A DNA stretch of 64,000 nucleotides from positions 124,001 to 188,000 of the forward strand of contig CAJUJP010000002.1 in assembly GCA_910586615.1 (NCBI GenBank), written 5' to 3'. This document shows positions 8,871 through 17,109 of this stretch, piece by piece. A program made the position numbers and the translations under genes. Within the stretch, counting starts at the first letter, position 1; each line of letters starts with the position of its first letter. The notes beneath the pieces are model-generated. The model saw only the letters and a program-made list of their open reading frames with translations. It ran no database searches and was not told the DNA's origin. Source of the stretch: an uncultured Lachnospiraceae bacterium. Lineage in GTDB: Bacteria > Bacillota > Clostridia > Lachnospirales > Lachnospiraceae.

Positions 8871-9659
8871 ATGAGTTTAGCACAAATTATCAAAACAGAA
8901 CTTTATAAGAACACCCATCGGAAAAGCAGTCTGATTCTGTTTCTTCCCATGGCGTTGACAGTCATTGTTACGTTGGGATATGCAAATGGAGTTGTCAAAT
9001 TAAACTTGACGACTGACGGTACAGGCGTTTACTCCTGTATGGACTTTGTTTTCATCGTCTGGAACGTATTATCCGGATTGGGCATTATAGGAATTTTAAT
9101 GATTCTGTTTGCTGCTTTTCAATTTTCCGGGGAGATTGAAAGAGGACAGATCAAGTTTATGCTGCTACGGATAGGGAAACGCTCAACCGTTGTTTTAGGA
9201 AAATATTTTGCCACGGTGATTGTGACCGTTGTTTCTATTGTGGGAACATTGTTAGTCAGTATCAGCGCTTATTATTTATTCATATCTGGTTCATCAGTGG
9301 GAACGGGAACGTTTGCTTCTACAATAGATGGTGTTTCTACCATGAATGTATGGTGTTCCATTGCCTTACAGATGATAATGTACCTGTGTTTGACAGGAAT
9401 TACTTTTTTGGCCGGGTTGTTTGTAAATCCATTTGTTACGTTCAGTTTAACGCTGGTGATTATGTATGCTGGAAATTATCTGGCGGGTGCAGAAAATGCT
9501 GTTTCCAAATTACTTCCGAATTATTGGAGCAATCAAATGATTCTAAATGAAACCGTGAAAGCAGAGTCTGTACTAGCGTCTGTTCTTGCAATAGTGGTTC
9601 TGACTATGATTTTGCTGTCAGTGACAATAATACTTTTCCAAAAACAAGATGTACGGTGA
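8871..9659 (+). CDS. ABC-2 type transporter permease
   Basis: Membrane partner of the preceding ATPase, 262 residues with about six hydrophobic segments: near residues 18-40, 60-85, 105-130, 160-185, 192-215 and 235-255. The N-terminus MSLAQIIKTELYKNTHRKSS is typical of ABC-2 permeases that begin with a cytoplasmic helix. A large extracytoplasmic loop after the first helix contains VKLNLTTDGTGVYSC. It starts one base after the ATPase stop codon and closes the operon of kinase pair, peptide and exporter. The substrate cannot be read from the sequence. Confidence 0.88.
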   Translation: MSLAQIIKTELYKNTHRKSSLILFLPMALTVIVTLGYANGVVKLNLTTDGTGVYSCMDFVFIVWNVLSGLGIIGILMILFAAFQFSGEIERGQIKFMLLRIGKRSTVVLGKYFATVIVTVVSIVGTLLVSISAYYLFISGSSVGTGTFASTIDGVSTMNVWCSIALQMIMYLCLTGITFLAGLFVNPFVTFSLTLVIMYAGNYLAGAENAVSKLLPNYWSNQMILNETVKAESVLASVLAIVVLTMILLSVTIILFQKQDVR

Positions 9660-9684
9660 GAAATGCTTTTGAGAAGATTCCGCA

Positions 9685-10932
9685 TCAGAAATAATCCGAG
9701 AAATAAGCTTTCTCCACCGGAATGATACGTTCCAGCCATGTCAGCATATAATACTCGGTTTTGATTTTTTCATGTTCATACAGATAGGAAGGCCGTTTGT
9801 ATCCCATAAACATGGCAGTGAGTGTGTTGACTGACAACTCCACCACATTGATGGACTGGTTATCGTCTACGCGCTCACAGACGGTCTTGCCGTCATGCCA
9901 GGAGACCATGTAATCGCCTTCATTCCAGGGTGCCATTTCATCATGTACCAGAAAATGCAGCTTAAAATCTTCCGGCTGGATCTGGAACGGATATTCAGAA
10001 AGAAATTCTTTTACATCTATGATCCGCGCCATGATATAGGGCGAGATCGTCTCCGTGATCTCACTGTCTTCGAACAGGTAGGCCATGGGTTCACCTGAAT
10101 AGTTATCCCCCTGTACCTGGGTGATCATGGAAAAATGTGCACTGATATAGTTCCAAAGCCCGTAGTTTGCCTCGATATTCAGATACACCATTTCTTTGAT
10201 ATGAAAAATCTCATTGGCGATGTAGTAGACCACGTACCCCAGCGGTTTGTGTTCTTTGCTGTAATATACGGCGGCAATGATATCCTCGTTGTCCCAGCGC
10301 CAGTATTCTTCCCAGGACAGTGTGTCACGGATCAGTGCGCCGTGCCGCTGCAGAGCAAAATAGGAATGTACATTGTGATAGTCTTCGGAGTCCAGATTGA
10401 CGCGCTCTACCATGCCGTCTACGGGGCGCGGTTTGGGAAGCTGTGTGTCCTTGACGGTAAACGACAGCTTATCGGACACGATTTCCCATCCCATTTTGCG
10501 GTAAAAAGGGATAGAGTAGGGGTACAAAAAGGAGAGCAGCATTCCCTGGCTGTGGATATAATCCAGCGCATGTTTCATCAGGGAATGGATCAGCCCGCGT
10601 CCGGTATATTCCGGGTAAGTGGCAACACCGGTGATGCCGCCCATTGCCATAATCGTGTCGTGAATGTTGACTTTCATGGAATAGACCACGATCATGGAGG
10701 CAAGTTTACCGTGATAAAACCATCCGATCACGTAGGCTTCTTCGAGAATCGGACGTTTGGCGTATTTGATCTCATCCTGCTGCCAGCCTGTCTGAAAAAG
10801 ATCATAGGATGTAACCTGAAATGCATATTGGAGCAGAGCGTTGAACTGTTCCAGATCACCCCTGTCCAGTTCACGCATCATAAATTCTCCATCGGTTTCC
10901 AGATAAGTATATGTCTGACGCTGTTTTTCCAT
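9685..10932 (-). CDS. Eis-like GNAT family N-acetyltransferase
   Basis: About 415 residues with two GNAT-like halves and an SCP2-like C-terminal part, the layout of the Eis family. The N-terminal acetyl-CoA-binding region is visible as GGITGVATYPEYTGRGLIHS followed by LMKHAL. LSFLYPYSIPFYRKMGWEIV is also characteristic of Eis-type enzymes. The ATG at 10932 follows GAGG by 6 bp; the in-frame ATG at 10944 is too close to its GGGAG. Eis proteins acetylate amines, including aminoglycosides in some species; the substrate here is unknown. It lies downstream of pncB on the same strand and converges on the exporter operon. Confidence 0.85.
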   Translation of the reverse strand: MEKQRQTYTYLETDGEFMMRELDRGDLEQFNALLQYAFQVTSYDLFQTGWQQDEIKYAKRPILEEAYVIGWFYHGKLASMIVVYSMKVNIHDTIMAMGGITGVATYPEYTGRGLIHSLMKHALDYIHSQGMLLSFLYPYSIPFYRKMGWEIVSDKLSFTVKDTQLPKPRPVDGMVERVNLDSEDYHNVHSYFALQRHGALIRDTLSWEEYWRWDNEDIIAAVYYSKEHKPLGYVVYYIANEIFHIKEMVYLNIEANYGLWNYISAHFSMITQVQGDNYSGEPMAYLFEDSEITETISPYIMARIIDVKEFLSEYPFQIQPEDFKLHFLVHDEMAPWNEGDYMVSWHDGKTVCERVDDNQSINVVELSVNTLTAMFMGYKRPSYLYEHEKIKTEYYMLTWLERIIPVEKAYFSDYF

Positions 10933-11031
10933 GTAAAACCTCATTCTCCCGGTTGTTCAGGTTTGCAGAAATATTTTGTAAAGTTCCTTTTGTCTGTTCC
11001 GTTGTGCCGGGAGGCGTTAAACAGCAACAGA

Positions 11032-12486
11032 TCACATTTGATTCATTTGATCCAGCAGTTCAATTTTGATGTCGTATAGTTTGCTGGACAGATCCACATA
11101 TACTTTATGCGGGTTTACAAGACGTCTTGTCTCTTCCCAGAGAGTATTCTGCTCTTCCTGGCAGTAAGTGCGGATGTCCATCACCTTCGGAGAGGTATAG
11201 CAGCACTCGCCGCCCTTGAAAACAGGCACCATCAATTCCCGAAGTGTGTAACTGCCGCCGGGAAGTTTTGTTTTTTTCCATGGTTCGTTGGGATCGAACA
11301 GGAGCAGAGGCTCTTCGGCATTGAATGTTTCATCTACCAGACAGATCAGGTCGGCCTTGATCTTTCCGGTTTCTTTTTCGTAGATCCGATAAATGGTTTT
11401 GTTGCCCGGATTGGTTACTTTTTCCGTGTTCTCGGACAATTTAATTTTCGGAATAAATCTGCCGTCTTTGCCCATAATGGCAGCCAGTTTGTAAACGCCG
11501 CCGAAGGAAGGGCAGTCTTTTGAGGTGATCATGTGGGTGCCCACGCCCCAGGAAGTGATGGCGGCACCCTGATCTTTCAGGCTCTGGATCAGAAATTCAT
11601 CCAGATCATTGGAGGCAGAGATGACCGCATCGGGGAAGCCCGCTTCATCTAACATTTTTCTGGCTTTTTTTGACAAATACGCCAGATCTCCGCTGTCCAG
11701 ACGGATACCATAGAAAGTAAGCGGAATGCCGGCACCTCTCATTTCCGTAAAGACGCGGATGGCATTGGGAACGCCGGATTTCAGGGTGTCGTAAGTGTCA
11801 ACCAGAAGAATGCAGGCAGAAGGGTACATGTCGGCATAGGTTTTAAAAGCAGTGTATTCATCCGGGAAACTCATGATCCAGCTATGGGCGTGGGTTCCTT
11901 TTACCGGGACATCGAAAAGCTGTCCGCACAGCACGTTGGATGTTCCGATGCAGCCGCCGATCATGGCTGCCCTTGCGCCGTAGATTCCTGCATCCGGACC
12001 CTGGGCGCGCCGCAGGCCGAATTCCATAATGCCGTCGCCGCGGGCCGCATAGCAGACACGGGCGGCTTTGGTTGCAATCAGGCTCTGATGATTGACGATA
12101 TTCAGAATGGCGGTTTCTATAAGCTGGGCCTGCATGATCGGTGCGATCACTTTCACAAGCGGTTCTCTGGGGAAGACCACGGTTCCTTCCGGGATTGCAT
12201 AGATATCGCCGGTAAATCTGAAATCTTTCAGATAGTCGAGAAAATCTTTGCCGAAGATTCCAAGGCTGGCGAGATATTCGATATCCTCCGGCTCAAAATG
12301 CAGTTCTTTGATATATTGGATCACCTGCTCTAAACCTGCAGCGATGGCAAAACCCCCATCGCATGGATTGCTCCGGTAAAAAGCGTCAAAGATTACCGTT
12401 TCGTTCCGGTCTTTGTTCTTGAAATAACCCTGCATCATAGTCAGTTCATATAGATCCGTGAGCAGAGTCAGGTTTTGTCTGTCCAT
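11032..12486 (-). CDS. pncB: Nicotinate phosphoribosyltransferase
   Basis: Makes nicotinate mononucleotide from nicotinate and PRPP with ATP, the entry of the NAD salvage pathway. The N-terminus LTLLTDLYELTMMQGYF is the family signature. Further motifs are GLRRAQGPDAGIYGARAAMI, HSWIMSFPDEYTAF and the phosphate-binding IRLDSGDLAYLSKKARKML. The length of 484 residues is normal. The ATG at 12486 follows GGAGG with a 6-bp gap. The upstream region contains two strong hairpins (12539-12558 and 12721-12752) that might belong to its leader or to the divergent hypB promoter. Confidence 0.95.
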   Translation of the reverse strand: MDRQNLTLLTDLYELTMMQGYFKNKDRNETVIFDAFYRSNPCDGGFAIAAGLEQVIQYIKELHFEPEDIEYLASLGIFGKDFLDYLKDFRFTGDIYAIPEGTVVFPREPLVKVIAPIMQAQLIETAILNIVNHQSLIATKAARVCYAARGDGIMEFGLRRAQGPDAGIYGARAAMIGGCIGTSNVLCGQLFDVPVKGTHAHSWIMSFPDEYTAFKTYADMYPSACILLVDTYDTLKSGVPNAIRVFTEMRGAGIPLTFYGIRLDSGDLAYLSKKARKMLDEAGFPDAVISASNDLDEFLIQSLKDQGAAITSWGVGTHMITSKDCPSFGGVYKLAAIMGKDGRFIPKIKLSENTEKVTNPGNKTIYRIYEKETGKIKADLICLVDETFNAEEPLLLFDPNEPWKKTKLPGGSYTLRELMVPVFKGGECCYTSPKVMDIRTYCQEEQNTLWEETRRLVNPHKVYVDLSSKLYDIKIELLDQMNQM

Positions 12487-12871
12487 TGTACTCCTCCATT
12501 CTTGCTTAACCTGTGAATTTGGGCATAGGCACAATATTAAAACGAACTTGTTCGTTTTGGGTTTCTTCGACAGTCCTTTTCAGATTGCGGGACCATCGTT
12601 CATAGGATGTGTATACAGGGCTGTCTGCATACAGCGTATGTTTATTTTACACCAAATCGCTGTGTATGGAAAGAGTTTTACGAAAAATAGACAAGACATA
12701 TGACAAGACAGTCGTTTTCGCACGGATTTAGCAGCAAATGCTAAATCCTGTGTGAACAGGAACAAACTGTTACATATATTTTGTTAAAATATGACGAAAT
12801 AATTGAAGTGGCAGGGTACTGTATAGTAAAATAAGATTAATGATGACAGTATCGGGACGGAGGAGAGATAC
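12487..12871. other. Divergent intergenic region between pncB and hypB
   Basis: No gene is visible in these 385 bp. It contains a perfect 8-bp hairpin with a CTTG loop (AAAACGAA/TTCGTTTT, 12539-12558). A second hairpin at 12721-12752 has stem GGATTTAGCA/TGCTAAATCC extended by CAC/GTG with one bulge. A possible hypB promoter has TTGAAG at 12803-12808, an 18-bp spacer and TAAAAT at 12827-12832. Neither hairpin has a proper T-run on the plus strand. They could be operators or leader structures of the two divergent genes. Confidence 0.5.
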
Positions 12872-13543
12872 ATGAAACAAGTACGGATCTTAGAGATCAA
12901 ACAGAGTGTTTATGCGGACAATGACAGACAGGCGGAACTTTTACGTCAGGAGTTAAGGGAAAAAGGAGTTTTCCTGTTAAATCTCATGTCGTCGCCGGGT
13001 TCGGGCAAGACCACTACGCTGATGAAGACGATTGAAGCATTAAAGGATAAACTGCAGATCGGGGTGATGGAGGCGGATATAGATTCCGATGTGGATGCCA
13101 GAACGATCTCGGAGTCCGGGGCGAAGGTGATCCAGCTACATACCGGGGGAATGTGCCATCTGGATGCAGAGATGACCAGACAGGGGCTGGACGGACTGCA
13201 GACGGAAGGAATCGAACTGGCAATCCTTGAGAATGTGGGGAATCTGGTGTGCCCGGCAGAGTTCGACACCGGGGCGTCTAAAAATGCCATGATTCTGTCC
13301 GTGCCGGAGGGTGACGATAAGCCGTTAAAGTACCCGCTCATGTTTTCGATCTGTGACGTGGTATTGATCAACAAGATCGACGTCCTGCCGTATTTTGATT
13401 TCGATATGGAGAAGTGCAGAGAATACATACATATGCGCAATCCCCGGGCGAAGATTATTCCGGTCTGCGCCAGGACAGGGGAAGGCATACAGGAGTGGGC
13501 AGACTGGCTGGAAGAAGAAGTGAGGAAGTGGCGTGAGGCATAG
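12872..13543 (+). CDS. hypB: Hydrogenase nickel incorporation GTPase HypB
   Basis: SIMIBI-class GTPase that helps deliver nickel to NiFe enzymes together with HypA, 223 residues. The P-loop SSPGSGKTT (about residues 40-48) is followed by the switch region GVMEADIDSDVDA, the metal-site segment HTGGMCHLDA and the base-specificity motif LINKIDVLPYF. It lacks the N-terminal CxxCGC nickel site and His-rich tail of some HypB proteins, so only the GTPase-domain metal site (Cys and His of GGMCH) is present. The start follows GGAGGAGA. It is followed by a large oxidoreductase and hypA in the same direction. No hydrogenase, urease or CODH structural gene is in the window. Confidence 0.95.
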   Translation: MKQVRILEIKQSVYADNDRQAELLRQELREKGVFLLNLMSSPGSGKTTTLMKTIEALKDKLQIGVMEADIDSDVDARTISESGAKVIQLHTGGMCHLDAEMTRQGLDGLQTEGIELAILENVGNLVCPAEFDTGASKNAMILSVPEGDDKPLKYPLMFSICDVVLINKIDVLPYFDFDMEKCREYIHMRNPRAKIIPVCARTGEGIQEWADWLEEEVRKWREA

Positions 13544-13621
13544 GAGCTTCGTGAAAGTGATATAGTGAATCAGGAAAGAAATTTTTTGCAGGAAATAAAA
13601 TACACTGTGAGGGAGGAAGGT

Positions 13622-16411
13622 ATGGAGAGAAAACTGGACAAAGAATTATATCCGGAGTACGTCTATCCGGAGCATAAGACGGATCACAGCGAACCGCCCC
13701 GGGAGAGCATTGTCAAACTGGGAAAGATGATCACGGACAGGATACCCCAGAAGCTGGGGATCAAGAAGATCACGCCGGATGATCCGGAGTATTGGGGCCT
13801 GGCAGGCGTGGTGACCGACGAGGAGGCGGAAATCGCCTTAAAACTCGGCGTCAGAAAACCGAAAACGCTGCCGGAGATTGCGAAGCTGACGGGAATTTCG
13901 GAGAAAGAACTGGAACCGAAGCTGCAGGCGATGTCCGTAAAGGGCATACTGGAATATAACTGGGAGAACCCAAAGCATGAGAAACAGTATCTGCTTCCCA
14001 TGTTTGTGCCCGGCTCGGCGGAATTTTTTAATATGAACAGCAAAGTGGTGGAAGAACACCCGGAAGTCACGCTGTTCTTCGAGCATATGTCCAGACTGCC
14101 CCTTGAGATGGTAACGCCTTTTGTGGGAGAGGGCGGAAACGGTATCGGTATGCATGTCATTCCGGTGGAAAAGGCTATCGAGATGGAAAACGAATCCATT
14201 GATCTGGAACATATTTCCTACTGGCTGTCGAAATATGAAGGCAAGTATGCGGCAAGCCCCTGTTCCTGCCGTCGTTCCCGTCTGGTACATGATGAAGGCT
14301 GTGCCGATGACCCGGAGGGCTGGTGCGTGGCAGTGGGCGACATGGCGGATTACGTGGTGGAGACCCAGAAGGATGGACGCTATATCACGAAAGAGGAAGC
14401 GCTTGACATATTTAAGCAGGCGGAGGATAACGGGTTTGTTCATCAGATCACAAACATTGACGGCGCAAACAAGATCTTTGCGATCTGTAACTGCAATGTG
14501 AACGTGTGCTATGCACTCAGGACCTCCCAGCTTTTTAACACGCCGAATATGTCCCGTTCCGCTTATATTGCAAAAGTGGATAAGGATAAGTGCGTTGCCT
14601 GCGGAAAATGTGTGGAAGCATGTCCGGCGGGTGCGGTGAAACTGGGACAGAAGCTGTGCAGGAAGGACGGCAGTGAAGTGGACTACCCGAAGATGCCGCT
14701 TCCGCAGGAACAGAAGTGGGGCGAGCATATGTGGACCCACAATTACAGGGATGTGAACAGGATCAACTGCTACGATACGGGAACTGCGCCTTGTAAGACG
14801 GCGTGTCCGGCTCATATTGCGGTGCAGGGCTATCTGAAACTGGCTAAGGAAGGGCGGTATGAGGAAGCGCTGGCGCTGATCAAGAAGGATAACCCGCTGC
14901 CGGCAATCTGCGGACGGATCTGTAACAGACGCTGTGAGGATGCCTGCACGCGGGGGACTTTGGATGAGGCGGTTGCCATTGACGCAGTGAAGAGGTTTGT
15001 GGCAGAGAGAGATTTAAATGCGGAAACGCGCTACATACCGAAACCGACAGTGCCGTCCCTGAAGGGAAGCTTCGACGAGAAGATCGCCATCATCGGTGCC
15101 GGCCCGGCAGGATTGTCCTGCGCGTATTACCTGGCGGATAAGGGGTATAAGCCGACCATATTCGAGAAGAGTGAGAAGCCCGGCGGTATGCTGACTTACG
15201 GGATTCCTTCCTATAAACTGGAAAAAAATCTGATCGAGGCGGAGATTGATGTGATCAGAGCCATGGGCGTAGAGATCAAATGCGGTGTGGAGGTCGGCAG
15301 AGATGTTACGATCCCGCAGCTTCGTGAACAGGGCTACAAGGGATTTTACATAGCCATCGGCTGTCAGGGCGGCAGGAAACCGAACGTGCCCGGCGAGGAT
15401 GCGCAAGGCGTTTATACGGCGGTGGAATTTCTGAAAGAAGCCGGACAGAAAGAGAAGTTTGATCTGGGCGGCGACGTGATTGTTGTGGGCGGCGGAAATG
15501 TGGCAATCGATGCGGCCAGAGTGAGCACCCGGTGCGGCGACGGCAAGGTGTCCATGTTCTGCCTGGAGAGCCGTGACGAGATGCCCGCCAGCCGGGAGGA
15601 GATTCTGGAAGCGACGGAAGAGAACATTGCCATTCATAACGGCTGGGGACCGAAAGAGATCCTGACGGAGAACGGCAGGGCGACAGGCGTGGTATTCAAG
15701 AGATGTACCCGTGTATATGATGAGAACCATCGTTTCGCGCCGGTGTATGATGAGGAGGATACCATGACCGTTTCCTGTGCAGGCGTGATCTTCAGCGTAG
15801 GACAGGGAATTGTATGGGGCGACCTTCTGAAAGATACGAAAGTAGAACTGCGTCCGAACGGCGGCGCGATTGCCGACAGATTGACGTATCAGACAGCGGA
15901 GCCGGATATCTTCGTGGGCGGCGACGTCTACACGGGACCGAAATTCGCCATAGATGCCATTGCGGCGGGACGTGAGGGAGCAATCTCTCTGCACCGGTTC
16001 GTGCATGAGCACTGCACGCTGACCATCGGAAGAAACAGGCGGGATTTCATAGAGCTTGATAAGGATGATATTTTCATTGCAAGCTATGACAATACCGACA
16101 GGCAGAGACCGGAGAAAGCGGAAGAGGCACAGGCCCGTTCCTTCCGTGATCTGTCACACACTTTGACCGAGGAGCAGGTGAAAGCGGAGACTTCCCGCTG
16201 TCTTGGCTGCGGCGCGTCGGTGGTTGATCCGAACAAATGTATCGGCTGCGGGATCTGTACGACGAAATGTGTGTTTGACGCGATTACGCTTCACAGGGAA
16301 CTGCCGGGCTGTTCTACAATGGTGAAATCGGAAGATAAGCTGAAATATATTCTGCCGAATATGGTGAAGCAGTCTATAAAAGTCAAGTTTGCACCGAAGC
16401 CAAAGGCGTAA
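13622..16411 (+). CDS. Multidomain Fe-S / FAD / NAD(P) oxidoreductase (GltD-like core)
   Basis: A 929-residue soluble protein. Residues 1-130 include a winged-helix-like segment (LPEIAKLTGISEKELEPKLQ). Residues 210-310 form a Cys-rich region starting CSCRRSR and ending ICNCNVNVCYA. A ferredoxin site, CVACGKCVEACPAGAV, begins at C324. A GltD-type N-terminal Fe-S domain (CKTACPAHIAVQGYL, CGRICNRRCEDAC) covers about 390-450. An FAD fold (IIGAGPAGLSCAYYLADKGY) starts near 490 and an NAD(P) fold (IVVGGGNVAIDAA) near 620. A second ferredoxin site, CIGCGICTTKCVF, lies near 872. The domains suggest electron transfer between NAD(P)H, flavin and ferredoxin-like clusters; the substrate is unknown. The ATG follows GGAGGAAGG. 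Its place between hypB and hypA suggests a link to a nickel enzyme or its redox partner. Confidence 0.85.
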   Translation: MERKLDKELYPEYVYPEHKTDHSEPPRESIVKLGKMITDRIPQKLGIKKITPDDPEYWGLAGVVTDEEAEIALKLGVRKPKTLPEIAKLTGISEKELEPKLQAMSVKGILEYNWENPKHEKQYLLPMFVPGSAEFFNMNSKVVEEHPEVTLFFEHMSRLPLEMVTPFVGEGGNGIGMHVIPVEKAIEMENESIDLEHISYWLSKYEGKYAASPCSCRRSRLVHDEGCADDPEGWCVAVGDMADYVVETQKDGRYITKEEALDIFKQAEDNGFVHQITNIDGANKIFAICNCNVNVCYALRTSQLFNTPNMSRSAYIAKVDKDKCVACGKCVEACPAGAVKLGQKLCRKDGSEVDYPKMPLPQEQKWGEHMWTHNYRDVNRINCYDTGTAPCKTACPAHIAVQGYLKLAKEGRYEEALALIKKDNPLPAICGRICNRRCEDACTRGTLDEAVAIDAVKRFVAERDLNAETRYIPKPTVPSLKGSFDEKIAIIGAGPAGLSCAYYLADKGYKPTIFEKSEKPGGMLTYGIPSYKLEKNLIEAEIDVIRAMGVEIKCGVEVGRDVTIPQLREQGYKGFYIAIGCQGGRKPNVPGEDAQGVYTAVEFLKEAGQKEKFDLGGDVIVVGGGNVAIDAARVSTRCGDGKVSMFCLESRDEMPASREEILEATEENIAIHNGWGPKEILTENGRATGVVFKRCTRVYDENHRFAPVYDEEDTMTVSCAGVIFSVGQGIVWGDLLKDTKVELRPNGGAIADRLTYQTAEPDIFVGGDVYTGPKFAIDAIAAGREGAISLHRFVHEHCTLTIGRNRRDFIELDKDDIFIASYDNTDRQRPEKAEEAQARSFRDLSHTLTEEQVKAETSRCLGCGASVVDPNKCIGCGICTTKCVFDAITLHRELPGCSTMVKSEDKLKYILPNMVKQSIKVKFAPKPKA

Positions 16412-16433
16412 GAAGACATGAAGAAGACATGAA

Positions 16434-16472
16434 GATATACTAAGGCTGTCAAGGACACAGCCTAAGTATATC
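16434..16472 (+). terminator. Long hairpin after the oxidoreductase gene
   Basis: GATATACTAAGGCTGT pairs with ACAGCCTAAGTATATC over about 16 bp with one mismatch, giving a strong stem 22 bp after the stop codon. It lacks a T-run, so it may be an RNA stability or processing element rather than a terminator. It opens the hairpin array that follows. Confidence 0.5.
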
Positions 16473-16474
16473 TA

Positions 16475-16620
16475 AGTCATGTCTGGGAGAATGCCGAGAG
16501 CGGGCATTCTCCGTAAGCTGAGTCATGTCCGGGAGAAAGGAAAGAGCGGGCATTTTCCGTGAGTTGTAAGTGGCTGAGTCATGTCTGGGAGAATGCAGAA
16601 AGCGGGCGTTCTCCGTTTGC
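16475..16620 (+). repeat. Three tandem imperfect hairpin repeats before hypA
   Basis: AGTCATGTC(T/C)GGGAGAA occurs at 16475, 16521 and 16577 (steps of 46 and 56 bp). Each unit holds an inverted repeat: GGAGAATGCC with GGGCATTCTCC in unit 1, GGGAGAAAGG with GGGCATTTTCC in unit 2, and GGGAGAATGC with GCGTTCTCC in unit 3. Base changes in unit 2 partly keep pairing. The array fills the gap between the oxidoreductase and hypA, so it lies in their shared transcript. The function is unknown; it does not have the regular spacers of a CRISPR array. Confidence 0.75.
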
Positions 16621-16643
16621 TGATAATTTGGATGGAGAGACAG

Positions 16644-16988
16644 ATGCATGAATTAGGTGTTGTATTTCATATTATGGACAGTCTGGAAAAGGTTGCGGCT
16701 GAGAATGAGGTGGAGGGGATCTCCAAAGTCGTTCTGGAACTGGGAGAGGTGTCTACGGTGATCGAGTCCTATCTGCAAAACTGCTGGAAATGGGCGGCGA
16801 AGAAGCGGGAGCTTTTCTCGGAGGCGGAACTTGTTGTGGAGATTCTGCCTGCCGTTACTTACTGTGAAGGCTGTGAGAAGACTTATTCCACCGTGGAGCA
16901 CGGCAAGATCTGTCCTTATTGCCACAGCCCGGATACGTGGCTGTTACAGGGAAGTGAGTTCAATATTAAAGAAATAGAAGTCTATTGA
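16644..16988 (+). CDS. hypA: Hydrogenase maturation nickel metallochaperone HypA
   Basis: Nickel-binding partner of HypB, 114 residues. The start at 16644 is chosen because it gives MHELGVVFHIM, with the conserved nickel ligand His2, and follows GGAGAG; an upstream in-frame ATG at 16581 would bury this N-terminus. The zinc ribbon is formed by CEGC and CPYC about 30 residues apart (near residues 75-105). It lies 230 bp after the oxidoreductase, behind an array of hairpins. Together with hypB it can load nickel into an enzyme encoded elsewhere. Confidence 0.93.
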   Translation: MHELGVVFHIMDSLEKVAAENEVEGISKVVLELGEVSTVIESYLQNCWKWAAKKRELFSEAELVVEILPAVTYCEGCEKTYSTVEHGKICPYCHSPDTWLLQGSEFNIKEIEVY

Positions 16989-17109
16989 TCAGGAGATTGT
17001 TTTTGCACAGGGACTGTCAGTTTGCCACGGGTACGGTTAAAGTGGCAGAACACGTAAGACGGCGGTGTGAAAAATCTTATAAGGAAGAGAAATGAGAGGG
17101 GGAATTAAT

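Noticed and set aside
13838..14815. 325-codon minus-strand frame inside the oxidoreductase gene
   Set aside because: Antisense shadow of a conserved Fe-S protein region.
16475..16620. Possible CRISPR array
   Set aside because: Only three units with unequal steps (46 and 56 bp), the repeats contain long internal palindromes, and there are no unique spacers or cas genes.
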